Shown: one piece after another, positions 15,972-25,588 of the stretch
How the letters are laid out: each line of letters begins with the position of its first letter
Numbering within the stretch: the first letter of the stretch is position 1
Source: an uncultured Oscillospiraceae bacterium
GTDB lineage: Bacteria; Bacillota; Clostridia; Oscillospirales; Oscillospiraceae
Length of the DNA stretch: 47,352 nt
Assembly (NCBI GenBank): GCA_910579965.1
Contig: CAJTWF010000017.1
Coordinates: 1-47,352, forward strand
Reading direction: 5' to 3'
The notes under the pieces: generated by a model
The model's database searches: none
What the model was told of the DNA's origin: nothing
The model's input: only the letters and a program-made list of their open reading frames with translations
Translations under genes and position numbers: made by a program

Positions 15972-16913
15972 TCAGCCGCCCATGGCCTGGCGCTCCAGAT
16001 CGTCGGCCAGCTGCTGGGCGGCGTTGAAGCCGTACTTCTTGCAGCGGTTGTTCATGGCCGCCACCTCCACGATGGTGGCCAGATTCCGGCCGGGCTGGAC
16101 CGGGATGGTGACAATGGGGACCTCGATGCCCAGGATGTTCACCCGCTCCTCGTCCAGGCCGAAGCGGTCATAGAATTTGTCCTCCCGCCACCGCTCCAGG
16201 TGTACCACCAGATCCACCTGGCTCTCCGGCTTCACCGCGCTCATGCCCAGCAGCTGCTGCACGTTCACCACGCCGATGCCCCGCAGCTCAATATAGTGCT
16301 TGATGAGGTCCGGGGCCTTGCCCAGCAGCTGGTCCGCCTCCCGGCGGATGTCCACCGCGTCGTCCGCCACCAGCCGGTGGCCCCGCTTGACCAGCTCAAT
16401 GGCGGTCTCGCTCTTGCCCACGCCGCTGTCGCCGGTGATGAGCACCCCCTCGCCGTAGATGTCCAGCAGACCGCCGTGGCGGGTGATGGTGGGGGCCAGG
16501 GCGTGGGTGAGGTACTCAATGACCTTGGTGGTGAACACCACCGTGGTGTCCGTGGTGTGGAGCAGGGTACGCTGGTGCTTGCGGGCCATGGACAGGCACT
16601 CGGGGTAGATGTCCAGGTCCCGGGACACCACCAGGGCGGGGATCTCGTAGTTGAAGAGATTGGAGAAGCTGCGGGTGCGCTGCTCCCCCTCCATGCTGGC
16701 CAGCATCTGCGTCTCCGCCATGCCGATCACCTGCAGGCGGCGCTCGTCAAAGTACTCGAAAAAGCCCACCAGCTGAAGTCCCGGGCGGTTTACGTCCTTG
16801 ATGCCCACCAGGGCGGTGTCGAAATCCGCCCCCTTGTTCACCACCGCCAGATCCAGGTGCTCCACCAGCTCGCTGACCTTGACGCCGCCCTTCATTTCAT
16901 CTTGCTGTATCAT
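15972..16913 (-). CDS. hprK: HPr kinase/phosphorylase
   Basis: A 313-residue bifunctional enzyme that phosphorylates or dephosphorylates Ser46 of HPr to control catabolite repression in Firmicutes. The Walker A is GDSGVGKSETAIELVKRGH, followed by VADDAVDI. The second family signature is ELRGIGVVNVQQLLG. An N-terminal DRTG-like domain precedes them. The ATG at 16913 (MIQQDEMKGG) has GGAGGA about 7 bases upstream, so I prefer it to the internal Met. Confidence 0.97.
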   Translation of the reverse strand: MIQQDEMKGGVKVSELVEHLDLAVVNKGADFDTALVGIKDVNRPGLQLVGFFEYFDERRLQVIGMAETQMLASMEGEQRTRSFSNLFNYEIPALVVSRDLDIYPECLSMARKHQRTLLHTTDTTVVFTTKVIEYLTHALAPTITRHGGLLDIYGEGVLITGDSGVGKSETAIELVKRGHRLVADDAVDIRREADQLLGKAPDLIKHYIELRGIGVVNVQQLLGMSAVKPESQVDLVVHLERWREDKFYDRFGLDEERVNILGIEVPIVTIPVQPGRNLATIVEVAAMNNRCKKYGFNAAQQLADDLERQAMGG

Positions 16914-16966
16914 GCTGCCTTCCTCCGTTCCGCCGTGGCCCCACTGGCACGGTCATTGTCAGCACA

Positions 16967-16995
16967 ATTATAGTATAAATGGTCCCGCTTGACAA
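16967..16995 (-). promoter_or_regulatory. Promoter of hprK
   Basis: On the minus strand TTGTCA (16995-16990) and TATAAT (16972-16967) are separated by 17 bases, 53 bases upstream of the hprK ATG. Confidence 0.7.
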
Positions 16996-17031
16996 GAGCG
17001 CAAAAAGTTTTTCAAATTTCTTAAATTCCAC

Positions 17032-17060
17032 TTGCATTTTGTGTCAAACTCTGTTATTAT
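17032..17060 (+). promoter_or_regulatory. Promoter of rpmB
   Basis: TTGCAT (17032-17037) and TATTAT (17055-17060) are 17 bases apart, 57 bases upstream of the rpmB ATG; the hprK promoter faces the other way 36 bases to the left. Confidence 0.65.
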
Positions 17061-17117
17061 ATCCTTCGGTGCATTTCGCATCCATTCTTATCCTAGAACA
17101 GCAAGGAGGTGCAACGG

Positions 17118-17306
17118 ATGGCTAAATGTCAATTCTGTGACAAGGGTGTTACCTTCGGGATCCAGGTGTCCCACTCCCATCGGCGCTCTAACCGCATGTG
17201 GAAGCCCAATGTCAAGCGTGTAAAGGCAATCGTGGACGGTACCCCTCGCCATGTCTATGTTTGTACCCGGTGTCTGCGTTCCGGCAAAGTCACCAGAGCT
17301 GTCTGA
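17118..17306 (+). CDS. rpmB: 50S ribosomal protein bL28
   Basis: A 62-residue basic protein beginning MAKCQFCDKGV with HSHRRSNRMWKPN, the bL28 core. Two CxxC pairs (CQFC and CTRC) mark the zinc-binding form. I chose the ATG at 17118, 7 bases after AAGGAGG, over an in-frame GTG at 17109. It is monocistronic between its own promoter and two terminators. Confidence 0.97.
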   Translation: MAKCQFCDKGVTFGIQVSHSHRRSNRMWKPNVKRVKAIVDGTPRHVYVCTRCLRSGKVTRAV

Positions 17307-17320
17307 CATATGCGCACAGA

Positions 17321-17357
17321 ACCGCCTGCCGGCCTCAGCCGGCGGGCGGTATGTTTT
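17321..17357 (+). terminator. Rho-independent terminator of rpmB
   Basis: Thirteen-bp arms (17321-17333, 17338-17350) with one wobble pair and a CTCA loop are followed by ATG and five T. Confidence 0.85.
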
Positions 17358-17371
17358 TCTCCCAAACCTGT

Positions 17372-17406
17372 AAAATCCCCCGCGCCGGCCGGCGCGGGGG
17401 ATTTTT
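17372..17406. terminator. Bidirectional terminator between rpmB and argD
   Basis: A perfect 32-base palindrome (17373-17404), GC-rich in the centre, has T-runs on both strands. It serves as a backup terminator for rpmB and as the terminator of the minus-strand arginine cluster, whose last gene argD ends at 17427. Confidence 0.9.
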
Positions 17407-17426
17407 GCTGCGCTATTCACACCCGG

Positions 17427-18608
17427 CTACGCGCTCATGACCTCCGCCATGATGTCCAGGCCCTGGTCCAGCTCCTCCCGGGTAATCACCAGCGGCGGCA
17501 GGAGCCGCAGGGTGTCCGCCCCGGCGGTGAGGCAGAGAAGGCCCTTTTCCATGAGCCGGTCCTTCAGCTCCTTGTGGGTCATGCCCTGGACGCCCACGCC
17601 CAGCATCAGCCCCATGCCCCGGATGCCGGAGACATAGGGACTTCCCAGCGCGGCGATCCGGTCCCGGAGGTACTGCCCCTTCTCCCGGACCTCCTCCAGA
17701 AAGGCGGGGGTCAGGGCGTCCATAACCACGTTGGCGGCGGCGGCGGCCATGGGGTTGCCGCCGAAGGTGCTGCCGTGGTCCCCTGACCGCAGGACGCTCC
17801 GGCACTTCTCATTGGTCATGAAGCCGCCGAAGGGCAGGCCGCCGGCAATGCCCTTGGCAAAGCTCACCACGTCGGGCTGCACGTCAAACTGCTGGTAGGC
17901 GAACATGGTCCCGGTGCGGCCCACGCCGGTCTGCACCTCGTCGATGAGCAGCAGCCAGTCCCGCTCCCGGCAGAGCCTGGCCACGGACTGCACGTAGTCC
18001 CTGTCCAGGGGATTCACGCCTCCCTCCCCCTGGATGAGCTCCATCATCACCGCGCACACGTCCTCCCCGGCCTGGGCCAGAAGGCTGTCCATGTCGTTGG
18101 CCCGGGCGTAGCGGAAGCCCTCGGTGAAGGGGAAGAAGTAGTCGTGGAAGTGGTCCTGTCCGGTGGCCTTCAGTGTGGTGATGGTGCGGCCGTGGAAGGA
18201 GTTTTTCAGGGTGATGATGACGGCGCGCCCCTGGCCGTACTTCTCATAGGAGTACTTCCGGGCCACCTTGATGATGCCCTCGTTGGCCTCCGCGCCGGAG
18301 TTGCCGAAGAAGGCCGCCGCCATGCCCGCCGCGGGAACCAGTTTGGAGGCCAGCCTGGCGTAGGGCTCGGTGTAGAAGAGGTTGGAGATGTGGCCCACCC
18401 TCATGGCCTGATCGTAGATGGCCCTGGCCCATGCCTCGTTGGCGTAGCCCAGGGAGCAGACGCCGATGCCGGAGGTGAAGTCGATGTACTTTTTCCCCTC
18501 GGTGTCAAAGAGGGTGGCCCCCTGTCCGTGGTCAATGGCAATCTGGTTGCGGGCGTAGGTCTGGAGGACATACCCCTCGTCCAGGGACTTGATGTCGTTG
18601 AAATTCAT
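17427..18608 (-). CDS. argD: Acetylornithine aminotransferase
   Basis: A 393-residue class III PLP aminotransferase converting N-acetylglutamate semialdehyde to N-acetylornithine. Visible motifs include FGNSGAEANEGIIKVAR, LLIDEVQTGVGRTG and FAKGIAGGLPFGG, whose Lys binds PLP. I start at the ATG at 18608 (MNFNDIKSLDEGY), after GGGAG, rather than an upstream TTG at 18629. It is the last gene of the arg cluster. Context makes acetylornithine the likely substrate; other ornithine or GABA transaminases share the fold. Confidence 0.94.
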   Translation of the reverse strand: MNFNDIKSLDEGYVLQTYARNQIAIDHGQGATLFDTEGKKYIDFTSGIGVCSLGYANEAWARAIYDQAMRVGHISNLFYTEPYARLASKLVPAAGMAAAFFGNSGAEANEGIIKVARKYSYEKYGQGRAVIITLKNSFHGRTITTLKATGQDHFHDYFFPFTEGFRYARANDMDSLLAQAGEDVCAVMMELIQGEGGVNPLDRDYVQSVARLCRERDWLLLIDEVQTGVGRTGTMFAYQQFDVQPDVVSFAKGIAGGLPFGGFMTNEKCRSVLRSGDHGSTFGGNPMAAAAANVVMDALTPAFLEEVREKGQYLRDRIAALGSPYVSGIRGMGLMLGVGVQGMTHKELKDRLMEKGLLCLTAGADTLRLLPPLVITREELDQGLDIMAEVMSA

Positions 18609-18676
18609 AGCGTACCGCTCCCTTACCAATAAAATCCGCTGCTTCCGCCCGGGCTGACGCAGGACGAAACGATATT

Positions 18677-18726
18677 CTTAAGTTTTTCTTTTTGGTACTT
18701 TTTCTTTGTTCACAAAGAAAAAGTAC
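18677..18726 (-). repeat. A/T-rich palindromic repeat, copy C
   Basis: Perfect 14-bp arms (18695-18708, 18713-18726) with a 4-base loop. In the minus direction they are followed by the tail CAAAAAGAAAAACTTAAG. It lies in the argB-argD gap, in the opposite orientation to copies A and B relative to the genes. There is no T-run after the hairpin on the minus strand, so it should not fully stop the operon. Confidence 0.78.
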
Positions 18727-18742
18727 AGAAAAAGCGCTTTTC

Positions 18743-19606
18743 TCACCAGATCATGGTCCCGATGCCCGCGTGGCTGAGGACCTCGATGAGAATGGAGTGG
18801 GGGATCCGCCCGTCCAGGATGTGGGTCCGCCGGACGCCGTTTTCCGCCGCGTCCACGCAGCAGGCCACCTTGGGGATCATGCCGCCGGTGATGACCCCCT
18901 CCGACACCAGCCCTGGCACCTCGCTGAGCCGCACCTGGGAGATGAGGGTCCCCTCGTCGTTCCTGTCCCGGAGCAGCCCCCGCACGTCGGTGAGCAGGAT
19001 CAGCTTCTCCGCCCCCACCGCCACGGCGATTCTGGCGGCGGCAGTGTCGGCGTTGACGTTGTAGCTGGTCTCCTGGTCCGTGCCCTGGGCCACCGTGGAG
19101 ACCACAGGGATGAAACCGTCGTGGATAGCGTCCAGGATGACCTTGGGGTCCACCTCCGTCACGTCCCCCACCAGTCCGTAGTCCACGCCCTCCTCCTGCC
19201 GCCGCACGGCCTTGAGCATCCCGCCGTCCAGGCCGCACAGGCCCACGGCCTGCCCGCCGGCCCGGTTGAGGGTGGCTACCAGATCCTTGTTCACCTTGCC
19301 GCACAGCACCATCTGGACGATCTCCATGGTCTCCTGGTCCGTGTAGCGCAGGCCGTTGACAAAGCGGCTCTCCTTGCCGGTCTTTTTCAGCATCTCGCTG
19401 ATCTCCGGGCCGCCGCCGTGAACCACCACCACGTGGATGCCCACCAGCCGCAGCAGGATGATGTCGCTGATGACCGCCCGGCGCAGCTCCTCGCTGATCA
19501 TGGCGTTGCCGCCATATTTTATCACCACGGTCTTGCCGTAGTAGCGCTGGATGTAGGGCAGGGCCTCCACCAGCACCTGGGCCCGGCCGCTGTGGCTGAG
19601 ATTCAT
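18743..19606 (-). CDS. argB: Acetylglutamate kinase
   Basis: A 287-residue amino acid kinase that phosphorylates N-acetylglutamate, the second step of the pathway. Motifs: KYGGNAM (residue ~27), VVHGGGPEISEMLKK (~60), and the late NVNADTAAARIAVAVGA and LLTDVRGLL. In many Clostridia this step is inhibited by arginine; the N-terminal helix needed for that appears to be present (NLSHSGRAQVLVEALPYIQ). An AAGGAGG site precedes the ATG. Confidence 0.97.
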   Translation of the reverse strand: MNLSHSGRAQVLVEALPYIQRYYGKTVVIKYGGNAMISEELRRAVISDIILLRLVGIHVVVVHGGGPEISEMLKKTGKESRFVNGLRYTDQETMEIVQMVLCGKVNKDLVATLNRAGGQAVGLCGLDGGMLKAVRRQEEGVDYGLVGDVTEVDPKVILDAIHDGFIPVVSTVAQGTDQETSYNVNADTAAARIAVAVGAEKLILLTDVRGLLRDRNDEGTLISQVRLSEVPGLVSEGVITGGMIPKVACCVDAAENGVRRTHILDGRIPHSILIEVLSHAGIGTMIW

Positions 19607-19695
19607 ACGCTGCCTCCTTGTATTGGGATTGCCTGCCGGCTGGGGACCGTCATTGGGCTTCGCCCAACGACTGGTTTGGGCCGCTTTACAGCGGC

Positions 19696-20922
19696 CTAGG
19701 TCCGGTAGTCCCCGTTGATCTTAATATAGTCGTAGGTGATGTCGCAGCCCCAGCAGGTGCAGGACTCGTCCCCCTCGGCCATGCGGATTTCGATCTCCAC
19801 CTCGTCCTCGGTGAGGATCTTCTTCGCCATATCCTCGTCAAAATCCAGGCCCCGGCCATTTTGACAGACCAGGATCTCCCCCGCCTCGGAGCCGAAGGTC
19901 ACGTCCACCCGCTCCGGATCAAACTTTTCCCCGGAGTAGCCCATGGCGCACAGCACCCGGCCCCAGTTGGCGTCGCAGCCGAAGATAGCCGCCTTGGTCA
20001 GGGTGGAGGAGATGACGGACTTGGAGATGGTCTCCGCCTGCTCCTCGCTCCTCGCCCCCCGGACGGTGCAGGTGATGAGGTGCTTGGCCCCCTCGCCGTC
20101 CTTGGCCATCTGCCGGGCCAGGTGGTAGCAGACCTCGTGGAGCTTCATGACAAAGTCCACGTAGGCCTCCCCCCTGGAGGTGATCTCCGGGTTGCCCGCC
20201 AGACCGTTGGCCAGGATGCAGCAGGTGTCGTTGGTGGAGGTGTCCCCGTCCACGCTGATGCGGTTGAAGGTGAGGCGGACCACCTCTCCCAGCGCCTCCT
20301 GGAGCATCTCCTGGGAGATGGCGCAGTCGGTGGTGAGGAAGCAGAGCATGGTGCCCATATTGGGGTGAATCATGCCGCTGCCCTTGGCGATGCCGCCGAT
20401 GCGGACGGTCTTTCCGCCGATGATAACCTCCCCGGCGCACTCCTTTTTCACCGTGTCCGTGGTCATGATGGCGTGGGCCGCCGCGTCGCTGGCCCCGTCG
20501 CTGCGCTCCAGCAGGCCGAACAGCTCCGGCACGCCCTTTTCAATAACGTCCACCTTCAGGGTCTGGCCGATGACCCCGGTGGAGGCCACCAGCACCTCCT
20601 CCGGCGCGCAGCCCAGGGCGCTGGCGGCGGCGGCGCACATCCGCTCCGCGTTCTCCTCACCATGGGGGGCGCAGGCGTTGGCGTTGCCGCTGTTGGCGAT
20701 AACAGCCCGCACCCGGCCGGCGGCCAGGTGGGCCCGGGTCACGTGGATGGGGGCCGCCTGGACCACGTTCTTTGTGAACATGGCCGCCGCCGCGCAGGGC
20801 GCGTCGGACACGATCAGCGCCACGTCCTTCTTATTGACATTGTGGGTCTTGACCCCCACGTGGAGCCCCGCCGCCCGGAACCCCTGGGCAGCGCACACGC
20901 CGCCGGAAATCATCTCGCACAT
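19696..20922 (-). CDS. argJ: Bifunctional ornithine acetyltransferase/N-acetylglutamate synthase
   Basis: A 408-residue Ntn-type enzyme that transfers acetyl from N-acetylornithine to glutamate, making the pathway cyclic. The self-cleavage site is in KGSGMIHPNMGTMLCFLTTD, with Thr as the nucleophile after Gly. This departs slightly from the more usual Ala-Thr. NSGNANACA near residue 65 is conserved. The start follows AAAGGAG. Its presence explains why argE is not needed. Whether it also makes N-acetylglutamate from acetyl-CoA cannot be told from sequence. Confidence 0.95.
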   Translation of the reverse strand: MCEMISGGVCAAQGFRAAGLHVGVKTHNVNKKDVALIVSDAPCAAAAMFTKNVVQAAPIHVTRAHLAAGRVRAVIANSGNANACAPHGEENAERMCAAAASALGCAPEEVLVASTGVIGQTLKVDVIEKGVPELFGLLERSDGASDAAAHAIMTTDTVKKECAGEVIIGGKTVRIGGIAKGSGMIHPNMGTMLCFLTTDCAISQEMLQEALGEVVRLTFNRISVDGDTSTNDTCCILANGLAGNPEITSRGEAYVDFVMKLHEVCYHLARQMAKDGEGAKHLITCTVRGARSEEQAETISKSVISSTLTKAAIFGCDANWGRVLCAMGYSGEKFDPERVDVTFGSEAGEILVCQNGRGLDFDEDMAKKILTEDEVEIEIRMAEGDESCTCWGCDITYDYIKINGDYRT

Positions 20923-20945
20923 ATCTGCTGTCTCCTTTAGCTTGC

Positions 20946-20993
20946 CTTCTTTTCTTTATTGAAAAAAGAAAAGAAGCAAAAGAAAAACTTTTT
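20946..20993 (+). repeat. A/T-rich palindromic repeat, copy B
   Basis: Arms CTTCTTTTCTTT (20946-20957) and AAAGAAAAGAAG (20965-20976) are followed by CAAAAGAAAAACTTTTT, nearly identical to copy A 14 kb away. It lies between argC and argJ. Next to it, GCAAAGC/GCTTTGC (20997-21014) forms a second small hairpin. Confidence 0.8.
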
Positions 20994-21022
20994 GGCGCAA
21001 AGCGTCCGCTTTGCTTTTGGCT

Positions 21023-21973
21023 TTACTCCTTGGCGGTCAGGCCGGTTCCCTCGTCCAGGCCCAGCATGATGTTCATATTCTGCACCGCCGCGCCGGACGC
21101 GCCCTTGCCCAGATTGTCCAGCCGGGCGCAGAGCATCACCTGCTCCCCGCTGCCGCAGACAAAGATTTGCAGGCTGTTGGTCCCGGTCAGGTTGTTGGAC
21201 CCGATGAACCCGCAGGTGGGGGCCTCCGGGGGCCGGACAGTGACGAACCGGGATCCGGCGTAGTAGTCGTTATACAGAGCCCGCAGGCTCTCCAGGCTCT
21301 GGGCCCCCGTGAACATGTCGAAATACAGGGGGACCGTCACCACCATGCCCTGGGGGAAGTCGCAGATGATGGGGGTGAACACCGGCCGGCGGGTCAGGCC
21401 GCACACGGACACCATCTCCGGAATGTGCTTGTGGTCCAGGTTCACGGCGTAGTGCCGGGGGCTCACCAGCTCAGCCTCCCGCTCCTCCGCCTCGTAGACG
21501 GCGATCATCTTCTTTCCGCCGCCGGTGTAGCCGGACAGGGCGTGGCACACCAGAGGGGCGTCCGGCGCCAGCGCGCCCCGCCTCACCAGGGGGGCGATGA
21601 GGGCGATAAACCCGGTGGCGTAGCATCCCGGGTTGGCCACCCGCTTGGCGGAGGCCACAGCCGCCCGCTGCTCCGGGCCCAGCTCCGGGAAGCCGTAGAC
21701 CCAGCCCGGGGCGGTCCGGTGGGCGGTGGAGGCGTCAATGATCCGGGTGTCCGGGTTCTCCACCAGCCCCACCGCCTCCACAGCGGCCTCGTCGGGCAGG
21801 CACAGGAAGGCCAGATCCGCCTCGTTGAGCAGCCGCTTCCGCTCCGCCGGGTCCTTGCGCCGGTCCCCGGCAATGGTCAGAAGCTGGATGTCCTCCCGGC
21901 CCGCCAGACGCTGGTGGATGTGCAGGCCGGTGGTGCCGGCCTCGCCGTCAATATAAATCCTCGGTTTGCTCAT
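21023..21973 (-). CDS. argC: N-acetyl-gamma-glutamyl-phosphate reductase
   Basis: A 316-residue NADP-dependent dehydrogenase of the third arginine step. The nucleotide loop is DGEAGTTGLHIHQRL (residues ~8-22) and the catalytic Cys is in NPGCYATGF. The short length and the GEAGTTGL loop mark it as the type 2 form, rather than the ~345-residue type 1 usual in Bacillus. I start at the ATG at 21973 (MSKPRIY), 4 bases past the preceding gene, rather than an upstream TTG at 21991. Confidence 0.94.
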   Translation of the reverse strand: MSKPRIYIDGEAGTTGLHIHQRLAGREDIQLLTIAGDRRKDPAERKRLLNEADLAFLCLPDEAAVEAVGLVENPDTRIIDASTAHRTAPGWVYGFPELGPEQRAAVASAKRVANPGCYATGFIALIAPLVRRGALAPDAPLVCHALSGYTGGGKKMIAVYEAEEREAELVSPRHYAVNLDHKHIPEMVSVCGLTRRPVFTPIICDFPQGMVVTVPLYFDMFTGAQSLESLRALYNDYYAGSRFVTVRPPEAPTCGFIGSNNLTGTNSLQIFVCGSGEQVMLCARLDNLGKGASGAAVQNMNIMLGLDEGTGLTAKE

Positions 21974-21977
21974 AGCG

Positions 21978-22478
21978 TCACACCTTCTCAATAGAATAGT
22001 CTGTTGTCTCCGCCAGCCTCCTCAGCCGCTCCAGCTGCGCCAGCGTGCAGGGAAACAGCACGAAGCTGTCGCTGTCAATGCCGATGGCTGCGGCGCAGCA
22101 CTGGCGGGCGCTCCATTTTTCGTCCAGAATCCCGCACCACTGCTCAATGTCCCCGTCCTCGTCCAGCCAGTCGGGATCCATCTCCAGCTGTAAACGCCGG
22201 ATCCCCGCAAGATTGCTGAAAAAGTAGAAGAAATCCTCTTTTTCATCCTTCCAATCCCGCTCACAGACAAAATTGCGGGCTGCCAGAATATCCACCATGC
22301 CAATCCACCGGATCAGGTCCGGCTCCTCGGGGGAATCAATGGCGCGCTCCCGGTATTGCTCCTCATGTGCCGCGAAGTATGCCGCCGGATCCGCGGCGCA
22401 GGCGGTCAGCTCCTCCAGAACGGCCTCATCGCCGTCTGAAATGATCCGCCCGATCTCTATCAGTGTCTCACGCTCCAT
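21978..22478 (-). CDS. Uncharacterised acidic protein (DUF6630-like)
   Basis: A 166-residue acidic cytoplasmic protein with no signal peptide or membrane segment. WIGMVDILAARNFVCERDWK and FFYFFSNL in the middle, and DEDGDIEQWCGILDEKW later, resemble DUF6630 proteins from memory; the function of that family is unknown. Its ATG overlaps argH by 11 bases and its stop lies 4 bases before argC, so it is translated as an integral part of the arginine operon. It could be a regulator or simply a passenger. Trp and Cys are unusually frequent. Confidence 0.7.
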   Translation of the reverse strand: MERETLIEIGRIISDGDEAVLEELTACAADPAAYFAAHEEQYRERAIDSPEEPDLIRWIGMVDILAARNFVCERDWKDEKEDFFYFFSNLAGIRRLQLEMDPDWLDEDGDIEQWCGILDEKWSARQCCAAAIGIDSDSFVLFPCTLAQLERLRRLAETTDYSIEKV

Positions 22479-23865
22479 GCCGGTCCGCCCTCTGCTCCGT
22501 AATAAAGGCCTCCAGCTCCCGGATCTGCCGCTCCGTCTCCTCCGGCGCGGGGCCGCCGTGGCTCCTGCGCTGGCCCATGCAGGTCTCCAGGCGCAGAGCC
22601 TCGTATACGTCCTCGCCGAAGAGGGGGGAGATGTTTTTCAGCTCCTCCAGGGTGAGCTCCTCCAGCAGCTTGCCCTGCTGGGTGCAGTAGTAGACCAGAT
22701 TGCCCACGGTGGTGTAGGCGTCCCGGAAGGCCATGCCCTTGCGGGTGAGGTAGTCGGCGCAGTCGGTGGCGTTGATGAACCCGCCCCCGGCGGCCCGGCG
22801 CATGTTCTCCGGCAGCACCCGCATGGTGGCGATCATCCCCGCGAACACGGGCAGGCACATCTTTACCGTGTCCACTGCGTCGAACACCGGCTCCTTGTCC
22901 TCCTGCATGTCCTTGTTGTAGGCCAGGGGCAGTCCCTTCATGGTGGTCAGCAGACCCATCAGGTCCCCGTATACCCGGCCGGTCTTGCCCCGGACCAGCT
23001 CCGCCACGTCCGGATTCTTCTTCTGGGGCATGATGGAGGAGCCGGTGGAGTAGGCGTCGTCCAGCTCCACGAACTTGAACTCCCAGCTGCACCAGAGGAT
23101 AACCTCCTCGGCAAAGCGGCTCAGGTGCATCATGAGGATGGACAGGCCGCTCAGCAGCTCCAGGGCGTAGTCCCTGTCGCTGACCCCGTCCAGGCTGTTG
23201 GAGCAGGGCCCGTCAAAGCCCAGCAGCCGGGCGGTCTCGAAGCGGTCAATGGGGTAGGTGGTGCCCGCCAGGGCCCCGCTGCCCAGGGGGCAGACGTTCA
23301 TCCGCTTCTTGCAGTCCGCAAGGCGGGTCACGTCCCGCCTGAGCTGCTCGCCGTAGGCCAGCAGATGCTGGGCAAAGGAGATGGGCTGGGCCCGCTGGAG
23401 GTGGGTGTATCCGGGCATGACGGTGTTGGTGTGGGCCCGGGCCTGCTCAAGAATGGCCTGCTGGAGGTCCAGGATCTGGCCCGTGATCTCACCGATCTCC
23501 CGGCGCAGGTGCAGCCGCAGGTCCACGGCCACCTGATCGTTGCGGCTGCGGGCGGTGTGCAGGCGCTTGCCGGCCGCGCCGATGCGCTGGGTGAGCAGGG
23601 CCTCCACGTTCATGTGGATGTCCTCGTTGTCTGCGGTGAACTCCACCCGGCCCGCCTCGACGTCCGCCAGGATGGCCGCCAGGCCCTCCTGAATCTGCCG
23701 GTTGTCCTCCGGGGAGATGATGCCGCAGTCCGAGAGCATCCGGGCGTGGGCCATGCTGCCCTGGATGTCCTCTTGGTAGAGCCGCGCGTCAAAGTGGATG
23801 GACGCGTTGAAGTCGTTGACTAAGCTGTCGGTCTCCTTGCGAAACCGCCCGCCCCATAATTTCAT
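22468..23865 (-). CDS. argH: Argininosuccinate lyase
   Basis: A 465-residue fumarase/aspartase-superfamily enzyme that splits argininosuccinate into arginine and fumarate. The family signature GSSIMPQKKNPD and the catalytic-His region GYTHLQRAQPISF are clear. HTARSRNDQVAVDLRL is also conserved. I start at the ATG at 23865 (MKLWGGRFRKE), after GAGGG. It lies directly after argG and overlaps the DUF6630-like gene. Confidence 0.97.
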   Translation of the reverse strand: MKLWGGRFRKETDSLVNDFNASIHFDARLYQEDIQGSMAHARMLSDCGIISPEDNRQIQEGLAAILADVEAGRVEFTADNEDIHMNVEALLTQRIGAAGKRLHTARSRNDQVAVDLRLHLRREIGEITGQILDLQQAILEQARAHTNTVMPGYTHLQRAQPISFAQHLLAYGEQLRRDVTRLADCKKRMNVCPLGSGALAGTTYPIDRFETARLLGFDGPCSNSLDGVSDRDYALELLSGLSILMMHLSRFAEEVILWCSWEFKFVELDDAYSTGSSIMPQKKNPDVAELVRGKTGRVYGDLMGLLTTMKGLPLAYNKDMQEDKEPVFDAVDTVKMCLPVFAGMIATMRVLPENMRRAAGGGFINATDCADYLTRKGMAFRDAYTTVGNLVYYCTQQGKLLEELTLEELKNISPLFGEDVYEALRLETCMGQRRSHGGPAPEETERQIRELEAFITEQRADRHGA

Positions 23866-23927
23866 TGCAGTGCCCTCATTACGCAAGTTTATTTGGATCC
23901 TGTTCTCTTCAAAGGAACGGATGCGCC

Positions 23928-25148
<1,221 letters not shown>

Positions 25149-25192
25149 AGTGAAACCCTCCAACAGACAAAATATTTTTTGTTCGGGAATTG

Positions 25193-25228
25193 TGAATATA
25201 TATTATATCACCGCGTGTTTTTATGCAA
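25193..25228 (-). promoter_or_regulatory. argG promoter with candidate ARG box
   Basis: On the minus strand TTGCAT (25228-25223) and TATAAT (25207-25202) flank a short 15-base spacer; TAATAT as -10 would give 17. TGAATATATATTAT (25193-25206) overlaps the -10 and matches the ARG-box pattern TGAAT-N4-ATTCA except for the last bases. A further half-site-like CATGAAT lies at about 25240. Repression by ArgR/AhrC with arginine is inferred. Confidence 0.5.
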
Positions 25229-25248
25229 TACTGAGTTTTCATGAATTA

Positions 25249-25588
25249 TGCCGCCCTCTTCCGGCATTCCTTGTGCATTTTACCGGATATTTCCCTCAAC
25301 ATCCCGGAGAGACGGCCGGGAGCGGCCCCTGCCGCCACCTCCTGAACCCGGAAGAGACAGGGGCGGTATCCACCCTATACTGCATACTTTTTCGTTTTCA
25401 GCCCCGGAGGAGCACCGGGCAGACCCGGCAGGGGACAAGGGATGCTCTGACATATTTACACAATTATTCCGGAAATTATTAGCAAAATATGAACAGTTTT
25501 AACAAAAGATGTCTGGTATAATGGGATGGACTGTCCGGGCAGGGCATCCGGTCCCCGGGGCGGCTTAACGACTGGAGGAGGTAGAGCC
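25249..25588. other. Intergenic stretch without a recognisable gene
   Basis: No convincing coding region is seen here. It has a GC-rich first half (to ~25,370) that may be gene debris, then A/T-rich sequence. An extended -10, TGGTATAAT (25514-25522), points right toward the small ORF at 25589, without a good -35. Confidence 0.4.

Noticed and set aside
14001..16973. Several 300-370-codon plus-strand frames opposite murB, the ROK kinase and hprK
   Set aside because: All are shadows of recognised minus-strand genes, with the same low-complexity composition.
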